Positions 44,640 through 57,664 of a stretch of 64,000 nt of DNA are shown here, piece by piece; the stretch's first letter is position 1, and each line of letters begins with the position of its first letter. Origin of the DNA: Cynocephalus volans (taxonomy: Eukaryota; Chordata; Mammalia; Dermoptera; Cynocephalidae); NCBI RefSeq assembly GCF_027409185.1, contig NC_084464.1:42755095-42819094 (forward strand), written 5' to 3'. Both the position numbers and the translations under genes were made by a program. The notes below the pieces were generated by a model, which made no database searches, had not been told where the DNA came from, and worked only from the letters and a program-made list of their open reading frames with translations.

Positions 44640-45990
44640 GTCCTCTGATCTCATCTCTCTAACAGAACTACTGCCACCAAGATCACCCAGGCCTCCCCTG
44701 CTGCCAGTGGTTACTCAGTATGCTCCATGTCATCACCCTCAGTAGCACCCACACTGCACCCTTCCTTCTTCCCTGCCTCGGCCCCATCACACCACCCTTT
44801 ACTAGGTTCTTCCTGTCTGGCTGGCTCCTCTTTCTCTGCCCTCCTTTTTGTATGGTCTGCACTTCTTCCTCAGCCTCCTCTCCTCATGCTACACTCTGTA
44901 GATGGTCTCAGTAATTCTCCTGCCACCTATATGTTGATGATGCCCAAATCTCTGTCTCCAGCCACGACCTCTCTTTCCCCAAGCTCCACTTGCTTAAGCT
45001 GAGTCTCAGGAAATGGCCCCAAAACCAACCAGGATGCCAAGTCAGAAACATGATGTGCACTCCTGACTTATCCCTCTCCCTTCTCCACACAGCACACAGC
45101 AAAACAATCCCAAGACCTGTCAATTCTACCTCCTAAACATCCCATAAAACTATCTATTTCTCTTCTTTCCATCTGCCACTACCTTAACTCTGGTTTCACT
45201 TTCTTCCCCTGGGATGGCTGCAAAAGCCTCTGATCTCTCTCCTTTCCAAACCAGTCTCCACACTGCAACCACAGTGATTTAAGGCACAGTTCTCTCCTTT
45301 CAGCCTGCAGTGATGCGCCGCGCCGGCAGATGGCGCAGCAAAGCTTCTCAGGTGCGGTGGGAAGTCAGTTTTAGTCAGGCTTAATGTTCTTCAGCATTCC
45401 TCTGGGTTAAAGCCTACATCTTTAATATGGCTGACAAGGCCCAGCAAGAACTTCACCTCTCCAGCTTCACCTTTCCCCAATTCTCCCTTGTACCCTCTGC
45501 TCCTAATACGCCGATCAACTTAGTCTTCTCGAGTTGTCATGTTCCTCGACCTTTGCTGTCCCCTCTGCCTGGAATGCCCTTCCCTCTCTGTCTGGCTAAT
45601 TCCTGCCATCTTTAGGCCTCAGTTTAGACCTCTGGGAAGCTTCCTTTGACTTACCAAGATTGACTTCACCACCCCTATTGGGTTCCCATAGCAATTCTTC
45701 AGCATGGACTACTGATTTTTTTTGTTTTTGTTTTTGTTTTGCAATCTTGTATAACCTGCTATACAAACATAGCTGCCAGCTCTATCCCACACTCCTTCCT
45801 GATCAGTATCCCAAGGCCCCTCCTATATGGGGCATGGGATCCTATACCACCCTTGTCACAGCACTTATCACACTTTTTTGTAATTGTCTATTTAATTGTT
45901 TCCATTTTCCAATAAATTGTGAGCTTCACAAAGGACCATTTCCATATCACCACTTAGCAGTGACTGGCAGATAGTAACTGCTCGACAAAT
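44640..45990 (+). mobile_element. L2 LINE, 3' portion
   Basis: L2 text in order: CTGCCACCAAGATCACCCAGG, a TATATGTTGATGATGCCCAAAT (Y-A-D-D-S-Q) region, CATCCCATAAAACTATC, GCTGTCCCCTCTGCCTGG, CTTCCTTTGACTTACCAAG, AGCACTTATCACAC, AATTGTCTATTTAATTG and a CTGGCAGATAGTAACTGCTCGACAAATGTT-type tail (given in parts). Frames are broken. The 45296 module interrupts it. Confidence 0.75.
45296..45369 (+). repeat. unidentified GC-rich 75-bp module, copy 2
   Basis: Differs from copy 1 at only about four or five positions although the surrounding L2 is ancient and much diverged. It lies inside the L2 body and replaces or interrupts it. Confidence 0.85.
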
Positions 45991-46119
45991 GTTCAGTGGG
46001 TGAATGAATCCTTGAGATGATTAAGTATAGTACTATCCACTTTACTTAGTTATGACAGTTCAACGAATACATGTAAGGTAATTTTCTAATTTACATACTG
46101 CTATAAAGTTATTGTATTA

Positions 46120-46260
46120 TATTATTAGTGTCCGGCTGTTCTACTCCTTGAGGGTAGGGTTTATGCCCCCTTTTTCAATTTTTTTTTTTTTTTTTTTTTT
46201 TGGTCCCAGAACTCAGCATGTCTGGCAAATACTGTTTTCAACCAATTTTTGTTGATTACA
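46120..46260 (+). mobile_element. L2 3' tail with T-run
   Basis: CTACTCCTTGAGGGTAGGG...CTCAGCATGTCTGGCAAATA is an L2 terminal motif split by a T23 run at 46180-46201. Confidence 0.45.
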
Positions 46261-48480
46261 AGAAATTAAGAAACAGGAATCCAGATAATTGACCTACCTG
46301 TTCCAGAGCCAGGACTAAGACCCAGTCTGGAAAAAAGGAAGCTGATGTCTAAATGAGGTTCCAGCATGGATGAGAGAAGCACTGGTTTCTCTCCATCAGG
46401 AAATTGGCCAGCTGTGGGAACTGCCAGAGTCCCAGACCTCCATGGTCAGGTACCCACATAGCAGACGTGACCCAGGCAACAGAGGTGTGAGGACAGGGAT
46501 CCTAGGTATTTCAGCATGGAAGGGGGACTGGACCCCGGTTTCCTTTGTCCTTTTAAACAGTTTCAACCTCAACCTCTGGCACTAGTATTGGGGTATTTTT
46601 TATCTTTCTCCTCCCTGATCTGTTTGTCCCTAAAATAGTTCTTTTTCAGGTGTTACTTTTCCCAACGGGAGTGAGCGAGTCACTGACAGGGACCTGGAGT
46701 CATTTACAGTCTAGTCCCTTGGGGGTATTAAGAGTTGCTACCCTCCTCCTCAGCTGCCCATCCAGCTCCTGGTCTCCACTCTTCATCCCCAACCCAAGAT
46801 ACTCCCAAATGACCCTGATGAAACTCATGAGCTAGCAAAAGAAAAAGATGAGAAGCAGCACAGAGGAGGCAGGGGTACAAATAAAATTCTGATTTGCTCC
46901 CTTTTCACCACCTTTTGAGGAAATGAATCCAATGTGCCCACCCACCTCCAGCAGCACAGAAGTCTCCTAAGCATCTCTGAACATCATAAATCCTCAAAGG
47001 AAGCTCAGCTGGGAACCCCTTTCCTCCATCAGGAGATCCATCCAGGAGGCTAAAGATTTCCAGATGGAAGACAGGTGGATTTTTTTCTCAAATGGGATTT
47101 TTTTTTTTTTCTCTCTCTTTTCCAGAACATGTTGGGCAACCTTCAAGCACATTCACATGCCATATTTCAGCTTTGCACCAGAGTGCAAATTCCAGGATTT
47201 ATGTCCCTACTGGGACCAATGGAGAGGGTGAGCTCAACAGAATGTGTGGCCTGAACACCTCAGCCTCTTCTAAATATGGTTTCCTTTGCCTCTTAGTTGA
47301 CAGGGTCTCTGCTGGCATTACAGAACTGCCTACTGACCCAGAAACTGAATGGGATGCTTTAGAGGGAAGGGAAGGAATCTGGCACTTTATCTTGTCCTCA
47401 CCTCTACAAATCGTCAACCTGTCAGACTATCCTTTTTGCTACTATCTAATCCAGACAATACTATGGCAGTTAAAACAAAGCCCATTCTCCCCTTGCTCCA
47501 AGAATTAAATGAGTCTAGCTGCTTGCTTAACAAGGGAGAAGTACAGCAAAACCTAAGGTGCCCTGACTCACAAGAGAGCTGATCTCTGCTGAAATGCAGA
47601 GGACACCCTAAGATGGCTCTGGCCACCTGCTAACTTCTAGCTTAGACCCTGCACCTTTGCTCCATCCCCAAACCAGGGTAAACAGGGTTCAGGAGGCTGG
47701 TTCTGTGCCCCCCCATGTGTATGTCATACACCCTCAGCTGCTGGGCCTTTAAATAACGAAAATTCACACTGTACTTAAAGGGCTGTTCTGCTCAAATCAT
47801 AAATGTGCATGCTAGTTGTTTGCCAGTAATTCAGACTGTACTCATACACATTTAACCATTTTCACAAGCATTTTGTCTTACCTGAAAATTTCTATCAGAA
47901 GAAAGTTTTAGAATTATACTACATGAGCCCCCAGGATTTGGAAGACATTATACACCCATCTTAATCCAAAAACTTGGATGCCTAAGGATGGGGTCTTGAT
48001 GGTAGCCTGGCTGAAAATTTAGGTCAGGCCTAGCTTAGTGCTTAGTATGGGTCCAGACACAAAGTAGACGCTCAATAAATATTTGCGGAATTTGAATAAT
48101 TCCTGTAAAAATCTCACTTGGAGACATCAGCTTGTGACACTTTCTCTTCCTGCTCCTTCTCTCAGAAGCTCTTGGTATAACCCAGGTCTGGCAGAAGGGG
48201 GCGCACTGGGCTGCTGCGCAAATCAGAGGGAATGGCACAAACTCCAAAGGGGCTGGGATTTAGACCTCCCCTCCTCATGTTGATAGTGGAATTCCTAAGT
48301 TGCAGAGTGGGACAGCAGGCAGAAAAAGCAAGTTTCAGGGCCTAAGAACCCACTGAAGTAACTTCTAAGAGAACTTTCCTTTACAAAAAGACTGCATGAA
48401 AAAAGAAGGAAGAGGAGAGAAGCCTCCCACAGCTGTCAGCCTGAAACAGCTGCTCTCACCTCATTTCATCTGGGGAAGGG
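46261..48480. other. intergenic 3' of GNL1, no gene identified
   Basis: No exon-like feature with splice sites was supported. A 138-codon ORF at 47092-47508 overlaps equally long ORFs on the other strand and shows no domain. A C8 run is at 47710. A GACACAAAGTAGACGCTCAATAAATATT tail at 48056-48083 (parts) is L2/MIR-like. Confidence 0.35.
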
Positions 48481-48498
48481 GCTACAAAGCAGACAATC

Positions 48499-48504
48499 TT
48501 TATT
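48499..48504 (-). terminator. GNL1: GNL1 polyadenylation signal
   Basis: AATAAA on the minus strand about 80 nt beyond the GNL1 stop codon. This implies a short 3' UTR of roughly 100 nt. Confidence 0.8.
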
Positions 48505-48583
48505 CACAACCGGTGGCAAAGATACCCCCACGTCAGTCCAGAAGCAAAGATATTGGGTGGGGAAGATGGCACCAGGTGGGGAT

Positions 48584-51500
48584 TCAGCACTCATCCTCAC
48601 CCAGCAGGGCGTAAGGGTTTCGGGCAGCCAGGCTGGACCCTGGAGCTGCGGTTGGGGTGTCCTCATCCCCTTCTCCCTCTTCATCCGCATCTCGGTCCTC
48701 CTCTCCTTCTTCCTCACAGGAGCTGCTCAGCTCTTCCTCTTCCTCCTCTTCCTCATCTCCTGCCGGCCCCACTCTGCCCTGCAAAACCACCAGCTCCATG
48801 GTATCTGGATGAGACTCCCAGGTGCCTGGGGAACCAAAACAAGAAAAAGAATGGAGGAGAGTTTTAAGCAAGGAACTAAAGCCAGAGAAGGATGGGGAAG
48901 AGGCAAAGACTAGGAATAACAATAATTTTTGTAGCTGCTGACGGTCATTCATTCAACCTCCATGTGCAGAGCACTGAATAGAAACTTTGTAACACATCCA
49001 TTTCAGTCTTCACAACCACCTTGCTAGGGGTCAATTATTACCCTCACTTCGCAGGTCAGGAAACCATCTCAGAGGCGTTAAATAACGCAGAGCTGGCTAA
49101 TAGGTGCAGAATCCAGGTTTGACCCTCACTCAGTCTGGCAACAAAGCCCACACCCTTTTGCCTACACTATGGCAGGGGTTGGGTAAGACTATGTGTGCTC
49201 TGACCTTTCTGTTCACTGTAGCCTGGGGGATGAAAACACAGGCTGAGGCGGCCATCAACTGCCAGCCGCAGGAGACTGTTGGCTGCTCTGTACACATCGT
49301 TCCGAGCCGCCTTAGCTGTCTTGTAACCACGTTTCTCTGCCCAGGCTGGAGGGAGAAAAGAATAATGGGAAGGGAAGCCTGTTAACCAGGTACCAGTCAC
49401 CCCACCCCCACTCCCATAACACAGTCCTTCCAGTTTCCCCAAAACATCCCAGGCCAGAGATCTTGCTGGCCCTGTAACAGAAATCTCGGGGTGAGTGGAC
49501 AGCTGCTTCATCAATGGCAGAATCTGAGGAGAGGAACAGAGACAGGGCAGGGTAAAGGGTGAGGCCAGAGGCTGGCAAGTAAGGGAGGGCAGCTGAAACC
49601 AGGTGGGGAGGAGAAGCCAGGCACATGGAACTCACCTTCACAGATGTCCCAGGCACACCAGGGGTGTTCTGCTGAGGGGTCCTCAGACTCTGGGTGGCGC
49701 AGGTGAAGCAGGGCCTGCACAGGGATGCGGGAGGCCAGGTAGCCCACAGAAGTGTAGGGCTCCTGGATTTGGGCGATGGGGTAGATCCCTGCCAGAACCT
49801 GAGGGGAAATGAGCACTTAGCACCTTTCTCAATGTCCTACCTTCTCTTTCTCCCCTGTTCCCTCTGCCCTCATACCTGTAACTGCCTGGGCAGAAGAGAG
49901 GGGAAGATGAGGCCCGGGCAGTCACAGAGCTTCACGGAGGGGGTGAGAAAGTAGGTCTGAAAGTATCGGGTGTGGCCTGGGGTTCTGGAAACACTCACAA
50001 CCTTCCGCCCCACCAGCCCGTTGATCAGTGAGGACTTTCCCACATTGGGGAAACCTGAGGAAGGCAAGGAAAAATAACATTTGACAGATCTTCACTCTGT
50101 GATGGGCTAGACTCAGTGTCATAGCTACAGATGAAAGGGGAACTAAGGCTCAGAAATTAAGGAAGCGGTATAACATTGCAAATTACAAATCGGGCTCTGG
50201 ACTGCCAGGATTGAATCCTGGCCTCTCCACTTACCAGCTTTGTGACCTCAAGGCAATTTACCTAACTTTCTGAGCCTCTGTTTCCTCATTTTACAGCACA
50301 GATACCTTCTACCTCAGAGTGGTCACGATTAAATGAGATAACAAATACAACTGCGTGGGTCAGTGCCTGCAGTAGAGTGCCCAATACGAGTGATACGCAT
50401 CTCATGCTAACTATCATGACTTGTCCAAGGAGAAGACCAGACGCCCTTGTCACTCTCTTCATCACCGCCACAACTTCATTCTGGCCAACTTTAACACCTG
50501 CACAGATCTCTTGGCCAGGACTCAGTACTCTCAGTGCCTGCATCTCACTTCCAAAGATGGTTGCCTTCACCCCACCTCAGCTACCCAGTCCTGTGGCCAT
50601 ACCCTGGACCCTGTCACTTCACCCTCCAAAATCTCAACTTCAAGCACCTCTCTCTGCCCTGACATCCCATCTTTTCAGCTCATTTACTCTGGCTCTTCCA
50701 TTCCAAATCATTCTTCAACCCTGACCCTAGCACAGTAACACTGTGCGATACCCGGCTCATACCCTCACTTCCCTTCTTACCCAACTCAGATTCCATGATC
50801 CAGCTCGACAGCCAGTCCCATCCATAGACCTTGAACTCCCTGGTCCTGCCTCTCCCCTCCATCTTACTCACCCGGCAAAACCCCAACCCTGTAAAATGCA
50901 CCTCTCTGCCCATCCAGCACCTCTTCCTGGGCAGCTAGCTGACTGTGGCTGAGAAAAGATGTACCACCGTGCTGACCACACTCCTTTACAACACACGAAG
51001 CATTTCCTTTCGAAAGGAGGAAGGGAGGAAGCAATTACCCTTTGACACCCCCCAACGAGCCCCATTTCTCTGTCCCCTTTATAGTAAAATTCCTTAAAAG
51101 ACTTATTTATTTTTTGTCACCAGGTCTTCATATCATTTTCTTCGTGACTATGAACGGTAACATACACAAAAATGCACAGAACATAAATGTGCAGCCTAAT
51201 AAACCCCACACCACCCAGCCCTGGGCCCGGGGTGTGTCACACTTCCTCAGAGGCCCCATCTATCCCTCTTGATCACAGTGCTCTCCCTCCGCACATGTCA
51301 GCCTTACCCTGACTTTAAGGAATTCCACTCCTTCTGTTTCTTTTTAGTTTATGATCTGCATATCCCTGAACAAAGCAGTTTAATTTCTCAGCTTTTGAAC
51401 TTTATGCAAATGGAATTGTGCAGCACGGACGCTGGCTCCTTTTGCACAGTGTCATGTGAGGTTCCCCACATTGTTGCCTATTCTCTGGTGGGCCTATCCC

Positions 51501-54500
51501 AATCTGGCTCTTTCTCCCCACTCCACTGGAACCACTGGTCTTCACATTGCCAAGGCTGCTAAGCAAATCTGTTCTCCTCTCACTTGACCTGGCAGCGACA
51601 TTGACATAGCTAATCCCTCCTTTCCTCTTCAAACACCTTTTCATTTGACTTCTGGGATACTCCCTTGGTTTTCCTCCTTCTTACTCTCCTTTGCCCAACT
51701 TCTAAATGCTGGCTTGCCCCATGGTTCAGTCCTTGGCCTCTTCTTCACCTACCTCCTCCTCTCATCCCATCCCATGGCTTTAAATACTATTTATACCCAT
51801 CAGTGGCTCCCCAAATTTCAATCCCTCCCAAATCCAAGTCTCCAGTCCTCTTCTCTCCCCTAAGCTACAGATTACCTATACCCACTGCCTATTTGACATC
51901 TCCACTAGGAATATTTAAAAAGAATCTCAAATTTAGTTTCTGATTACCCTCCCCGCCCCAGCCCCTCCAAATCTGCTCCTCTCCCAGTCCTCTTATCTCA
52001 GTATTCCCAGTTACTCAGGACAAGAAAACCTGGAAGTCCTTCTCTATTCCTCACTTTTTCTTATGTGCCAAGTGCAAGCCACCACCAACCTCATTTTCTC
52101 TACCTTCAAAATATATTCTGTTTCTGACCCTTTCAGCACCTCCACCTGTACCACCCTACTCTAAGCAATTCTTATTTCTCCAATAGGCTAGTGGAATAGC
52201 CTCTGACTGCTCTCTCTGCTTCCTTTCTTGCTCACCCTCACCATTTATTCACCACTCAGTATGTAAACTTCCAAAAAAAGAAATCAGATCCTGTCATTCC
52301 CCTGCTCAAAACCTACGACTGGCTTCTCATGATATTAATAAAATCCTAAATGCCTGTCATAGGAACGGGACCCTACATGTGTGTCCCTGGCGACCTTCCT
52401 GACCTCATCTCCCATACTCTTTCCTGGTTTCCATACTCCACTCCCCCAGGCACTCTTGCTGATCCCAGATCACCAAGCTCATTCCCATCTCAAGACCCTT
52501 TCACTCACTGACCCCTGCCTTGCCAGACCCTTTCCCCATAGCTCCAAACAGCTCACTTTATCTCACTGTCCAGTTCTCTCCTAAGGGAGGTTTTCCCCGA
52601 GGACCCCTCCCTCCTAGTCACTCTCTATCCCCTTTCATTGCTTGATTTCCTTCATTTCCCCTAAATAATATGATTTCAGATCACGAATCTAGTTACTCAC
52701 CAAAAAACAAGCTCTGTGAGTGTAGGGACCTTTCTGCCATTTTCACAGAAGCAAATCCCATCCCTAGAACAGCACTTGGCAACTAGTAGGTGCTCAGTAT
52801 TTGTGGCATGGATAAATCAAAGAGAGCTGCAGGGAAATCCAAACTCAGGGCTGCCTGTGCCACAGCAAACACTCTCCCTAACACAGCACTCCAACAGAGA
52901 TAAGTTAGTACAGAGGCTGCTGAGAGCAGAAACACAGGCCCTCTGTGAGGGACAGCCTAGGATCAATACTCAGGGGAGTGAAATGACTGGAAAGAGGAAC
53001 AATCACTCAGAAGTAAGGCAGGTTTTTCCCAAGACAAAAAGGACACTGAAAGATGAGTTAGAGGCGCTTCCAAGGAGCCCAACTATCTACTCCATGCTCT
53101 TCAATTTCTTCTGGGCTGGGCCCTTTTTGTTTCCAATATCGTCTCAGATACAACTTTGCCAAGGTCTCTTCTCACCTCTCCTATTCAAAATGAAAAGGGA
53201 CCCTGGGACTGGCTAATAACACCAAGATCCAGGGTTTGATCCCTGTACTGGCCAGCCACCAAAAAAAAAAAAAAAAAGTAAAGAAAAAAATAATAAAGTA
53301 AAGGGGCTCTGGGCCCTAATCAAACATTCCTTTTTGCCCCACTGACAGCCGAGACAAAGCTTTTAATTAAGGGGAGATTCCTCTTGACAACAGACTTAAA
53401 GGGTTAAGACCTGGAAGGAAACTACTTGCTGAGCTCCTGCTATGATTAAATGATCATTGTACTATGGACTAATTACTACAATCAAACAGTTAATATAAAT
53501 AAATCACTTAGAACAGTACCTGGTACATAGTAAGCACCATACATGTGCTAAAATTTAACAATAGTTATTGTTATTACTATGATCACTACTCGTTGGGCAT
53601 TGTTAGTCTCTCTCACCACTCCCTTTGTTCCTCACATCCATTCCTTTAATGGGTATCAATGTCCTCATTTTAAAAGTCTACGTAACTAAGACAGAGTAGC
53701 TAAATAACTTACTCCAGCTGAGAGGTGGAATTTACCTCCTCCACCTTGCCCACGACCACCAGCAGAGGTCGCCCCTCAGAGATCCTGGGGCCTAATGAGG
53801 CCTGATCTCCTTCCCTCTTTTCCAAATATTCAAACTCTGTACCTTCTGGGAGGCCACCAGGCATGATCCTCCGCTTCCTTACCCACACAGCCAATGGTCA
53901 CCACTCCATCTTTGTAGTGCTCCCGAGTTGGGCCGGTTGGCTCCATTGTTGAATCAGTCTGTTGCTCCACCAGGACTGCTGGCCCATCTTCCTCTTCCTC
54001 CTCCTCCCCAGAGCCATTACCCCAGGTAGCCCCAGCCATATCCCGAGCAATCTTCTCCCGCCAGCTGCTCAAGTCCACTGTTCAGAGAAGGAGAAGATGA
54101 AGAAGATTCTCCCCAGGGCCACTGTATATGATGGCACAGACTGTGCACTGCACAGCTGATGTAATTAGCACCCTCTGGAATTGTACAGCACCAACCTGTA
54201 CAACAGTGGGTGATAGCATCTCCCCAGCCTTCATTTGACCCCACCCTGGAATCATGCACACCTCTCTCTCTGAGTTTCTGAAAAGTACTGGGAAGACTGA
54301 AGGCAGAAAATCACTGAGGCTCCTGCCTACCTGCTGCTCTCTTCTCCCACCCAGTCAGTCCGCTCCTAATTCCATCCCCTGCCTGACCTGTCATGCACAT
54401 CCATAATAGAGGGGTTGACTTTGAAAAAGGTGAGCAAAATGACTCCAGGCCTTGGGTCTCCCCCATGACCTCCCATAGCACCCCTCTAAGGGCCACATAC

Positions 54501-57500
54501 CTTTCCCTGTGGTGATGGCTTCACATGCTCTCAGCAACTGCTCTGGGCCCAGAGCCCGAGTCCATCCTCTTCCCCGCCTCCGACTCTTCTTCAAGACTGA
54601 GATCAGAGGGCACAAAAGGGTTTGCACACAGGCTTATGTATGGGTTTACATCTTCCAGCACCCTTAGGCCCCCTAGTCAGCAAGCCTCTCTGTTCTCCCC
54701 TTTTTCCCCTGCCACCCCAACTCTCCCATGTTGCCCTCCTCATTGTCTACTCACCACTACTAGGGTCCTGTGGCGTGCGGGGGTCCCGAGGGAAAGAGGT
54801 GAAAAGGACGATGTGGAGCTGAGGATAGTGTTGGTGGAAATAATGCTTCCAGGCAACCACGAGAGCTGGTGGGGCCAGATCCACCTTGTTCAAGACCAGC
54901 ACCAGAGCCAGCCCAAGTTCTCCCGTCACGTACTCATAAAGTGCTGGTGGGAAATTCACAACCTAGGACAGGGTTGGTAAGGGAATACAGCAATGAGAAG
55001 TCAACCAAGAGTTCTCTGTCTCCAGCTCCCCACTCACCAAGCACAACTCGGAGAAAGGGCCTTGGCAGTAGCAGATTCTGGGGCAAAAATGGTAAAGCAG
55101 CCAAACTGAACAAGGAAGACAATTCAGGGGTGAATAAAACCGTGTGTAAGTCTCAGGGAGTTTCCTACAGGTCATAATTAGAGATGAAAATGAACTGACA
55201 ATAAGACAAGGAAACAGTGACACCAAGCACACTGAGGTAAAGGCTGGGATCAGGAACTGGGATGGGGGTTGGGGCAGAAACTAACATCTGTTTTTGTGTG
55301 CACACAACTGTACGTGTGTACACATGCATGTGTGTGTGCATGCAAGTATGTGCACATGTGTGCATGTTTTGTGTTAAGCATGTGTGACTATAACCATGTG
55401 AATGTGTCTGCATATATAGATATGCACATGCACACATGTATGTGACTGTGAGTATGTAAGTATATAAATCATTAAGGACCTCCAACCTAAATGTCCCCAC
55501 AGACCTCCCTTTCTCCCATTGGAGGACAAGAGTGAAGTGGCAGATTCAGGATTCACACAGGGCAGTCCAGCAGTAGAGACTACAGCCTTAACCACTACCC
55601 TAGCATTCCAGGTGGGTTCTGTAGCAACTGATGTGGTGGTGCTAGAAAGACGAGATAAGGAAGAAAAGGCATTTTGGGTTGAGCAGGGGGAAGCCCTCAG
55701 CTGCCTTCATAGAGTCTCTGGAGCTCAACACTGGGACTTTCTATTGGTCTAGCTCTGGCAGGCTGGGAGACAGGACATGCAGGTTTTCATCAAAGGAAGT
55801 AAAGAACAGTCAGCTGGCCAGGAGAGGAGTAACAGGTTATGACAAGAGATGAATTAAAAACTGAGTTTCTCACTAGAAATCAGCACAGGGTAGAGTCTGG
55901 AAATAAAAAAAGGATACCTCTCTGTCTCCCAACCCCTGCCTCTGACCTTTGCCCCATAAGAACCTTCCTCTTCTTCTCCCTTGCCCACCCTCATCCCTGT
56001 ACTCACTGGATGTCGGATATCAGTGATAAGTAAGACAATGTCAGACATCTCTAACACTCGCCACAGCTGCCTCCATGTCTGAAAAGACAAAATCAGTGGA
56101 ACAGAACTTAAGCCCAGAGTCCCCTTCCAGCCTGACCCCAGACCAATTTGATCATGGGTCAATATGCCCCACTCCTGTCCCCACATCACTGTCACCTCCA
56201 GATTGTGTTCAAAGTAGCTGAGTTTCTCAGAGGTGTAAGACCCATGAATCTTCCCAAGATACTCCTGGAAGCTCCGTTCCTCCTGGCTCATTAGTTGCTC
56301 CTTGGTCATCTCATAGCTCCAAGGAGGACGTCGGGGAAAGTCCAGGACTGGGAGATCAGGAATAAGCACAAGTAAGTATGAGCACAGTCTCAGATTCAAA
56401 TGTGCACCGGAGATCCCTCCTTCCTCACAGCCAGCTCTTACCCTTCTAAACTCCTTCCCCCAGCCCCACTGCCTGTCAAAACACCCAGATGTCTTACTCT
56501 CACTCACCTGACCCAGGCTGATAAACCTCCTGGATGTCCAGCTCCAGCACCTCAGCACTGACCGGCTGTAGCACTTGCTCCCGGGCTGCTCTCTTTCTCC
56601 TCTCCACCTCCTCCCGGCTGTCCCGCTCAAAATGCAACCGGTATCTAAGAGAACAAGGACCATGGCATCCAGTGCAATGCCATGGCCATGAACTCCCCTT
56701 TTGAGTAGACAATTTTGCCAAGCTTTCTTTCCAGAGTTGTTCAAGTCTCCCCTTTCAGTTGGCCTTCCCCTAGGTCCCTCTTTCAGGCAATATTCGCCGC
56801 CCCTCCCCCTCGCCCTTCTAAAAGTCAAACTCTCTCCAACCCATCTGGAACGCAGGATTGTGGCCCCAGAGAGCTGAGTGGCCAGCGGAGAACCGTGGCA
56901 TCCCAGTCCCATCGCCCCAACTTCCAAGCAGCAGCCCACCTTCCCCCAATGCTCTGACTTCCGGGTAGGCGGGGAAGCCCGGGCCAGCGCCCCCTCCCAC
57001 CCTCACCGATTTGGGTCGTAGCCTCGCGGACCCAGCCCCTGGGAAGGCTGCTGGTTGAGCCTGCGGATATGATGGGTCACAGATTCCCCGTCCGAGGTGT
57101 CGGTCTGCTCCTCCCGCCGTTCCCGGCTCCCGCTGCGGCTGTTGGAACTGGAGCGTAGCCCATCTTGAAGCCCTGCGGGGAGGGGCCGGTGACGCCAGTG
57201 CAGGCCGACTCTCAGGGGTCTTAAGACCCCCTCCCGGTCTGCCTGGCTCCCCTTCACCCGGCCTAACTTTTTTCGAGGCTCCGTCCTCCCAACCACCGTA
57301 CCCAGGACCCTCCCGGAGGTGCGTGGGGGGTGTCACTCCTCCAGGGAGCTGCGGAGATGGATCCCAATTCGAACTGGAGGGATTCCCCTCCCCCAACTCT
57401 CCATCCTCCCCCATCCCTTCCAGATGTAGGGGGGCTGAGGTGGGAATATCCCCTCCGCGGTCTCCCGCGCGAGTCAGCGCGCGCGCGCCCACCACCCCCT

Positions 57501-57664
57501 CCCACGCCCCGCCGAGGTGCGGCGGGCACACCCCTCCTTCCAGATGTGCGGGAGCCCGAGCCCCGCCCCCTCCTCCTGCTCCCGCACTGACCTCTCTTCC
57601 GCTCCCGCTTGTCCTGCAACTGCTTCTTTTTCTGCTTCACGCTGAAGGGCTTCTTTCTCGGCAT
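48584..57664 (-). CDS. GNL1: GNL1, circularly permuted nucleolar-type GTPase (12 coding exons)
   Basis: Exons (5'>3' on minus): 57664-57592, 57172-57007, 56644-56508, 56347-56196, 56078-56007, 54962-54755, 54596-54501, 54077-53883, 50054-49876, 49798-49636, 49345-49205, 48825-48584. They join in frame through GT-AG introns to 607 codons plus TGA, the length I recall for human GNL1. The N terminus is very basic (MPRKKPFSVKQKKKQLQDKR). The G motifs are circularly permuted: NKVD at 225-228 (exon 6) precedes the P-loop GFPNVGKSS at 367-375 and DCPGL at 411-415 (both exon 9). The C terminus has a long Glu/Asp run (exon 12). The family (HSR1/MMR1, YlqF-like) consists of GTPases linked to ribosome biogenesis and the nucleolus; human GNL1 is less well characterised. 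No disrupting change seen. Divergent partner: PRR3. Confidence 0.97.
48940..49150 (-). mobile_element. MIR-like SINE in GNL1 intron 11
   Basis: CATTCATTCAACCTCC, CTTCACAACCACCTTGC and CACTTCGCAGGTCAGGAAACC match the MIR/L2-tail consensus in reverse orientation. Confidence 0.55.
50200..50430 (+). mobile_element. MIR SINE in GNL1 intron 8
   Basis: GATTGAATCCTGGCCTCTCC, CTTACCAGCTTTGTGACC, GAGCCTCTGTTTCCTCATT and GGTCACGATTAAATGAGATAAC are MIR core landmarks in sense. Confidence 0.8.
50440..51060 (+). mobile_element. L2 LINE fragment (endonuclease-side) in GNL1 intron 8
   Basis: Diverged L2 ORF2 wording (CTGGCCAACTTTAACACCTGC, CTCAACTTCAAGCACCTC). Belongs with the L2 part at 51530-52760; an L1-like insert separates them. 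Confidence 0.5.
51100..51500 (-). mobile_element. old L1-type insert, antisense
   Basis: Text such as GAACGGTAACATACACAAAAATGC and AAATGGAATTGTGCAGCACGG resembles reverse-complemented L1 3' sequence. Boundaries uncertain. Confidence 0.35.
51530..52800 (+). mobile_element. L2 LINE, 3' portion, in GNL1 intron 8
   Basis: GGTTCAGTCCTTGGCCTCTTC, CCCATGGCTTTAAATACTATTTATAC, CTATTTGACATCTCCACTAGG, CCACCCTACTCTAAGC, CATTCCCCTGCTCAAAACC and a terminal GCACTTGGCAACTAGTAGGTGCTCAGTA form the L2 reverse-transcriptase-to-3'-end order. Frames decayed. Confidence 0.75.
53207..53277 (+). mobile_element. shortened tRNA-Ile SINE in GNL1 intron 8
   Basis: GGGACTGGCTAATAACACCAAG (A-box arm deleted), GGGTTTGATCCC B box, CTGGCCAGCCACC and A18. 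Confidence 0.85.
55290..55455 (+). repeat. TG/CA-rich simple sequence in GNL1 intron 5
   Basis: Irregular alternating TGTG/CACA/TATG sequence of about 160 bp between GNL1 exons 5 and 6. Z-DNA-prone; not coding. Confidence 0.8.

Noticed and set aside
47092-47508. 138-codon ORF in the gap 3' of GNL1
   Set aside because: Similar-length ORFs overlap on other frames; no domain or splice evidence.
1-48480. MHC class I gene or pseudogene expected on the HLA-E side
   Set aside because: No alpha-domain or Ig-domain exon wording was recognised in any frame; repeats account for most of the interval.
55854-56939. 361-codon minus-strand ORF
   Set aside because: It is GNL1 exons 3-5 read through intron sequence that happens to be open; the spliced model explains it better.
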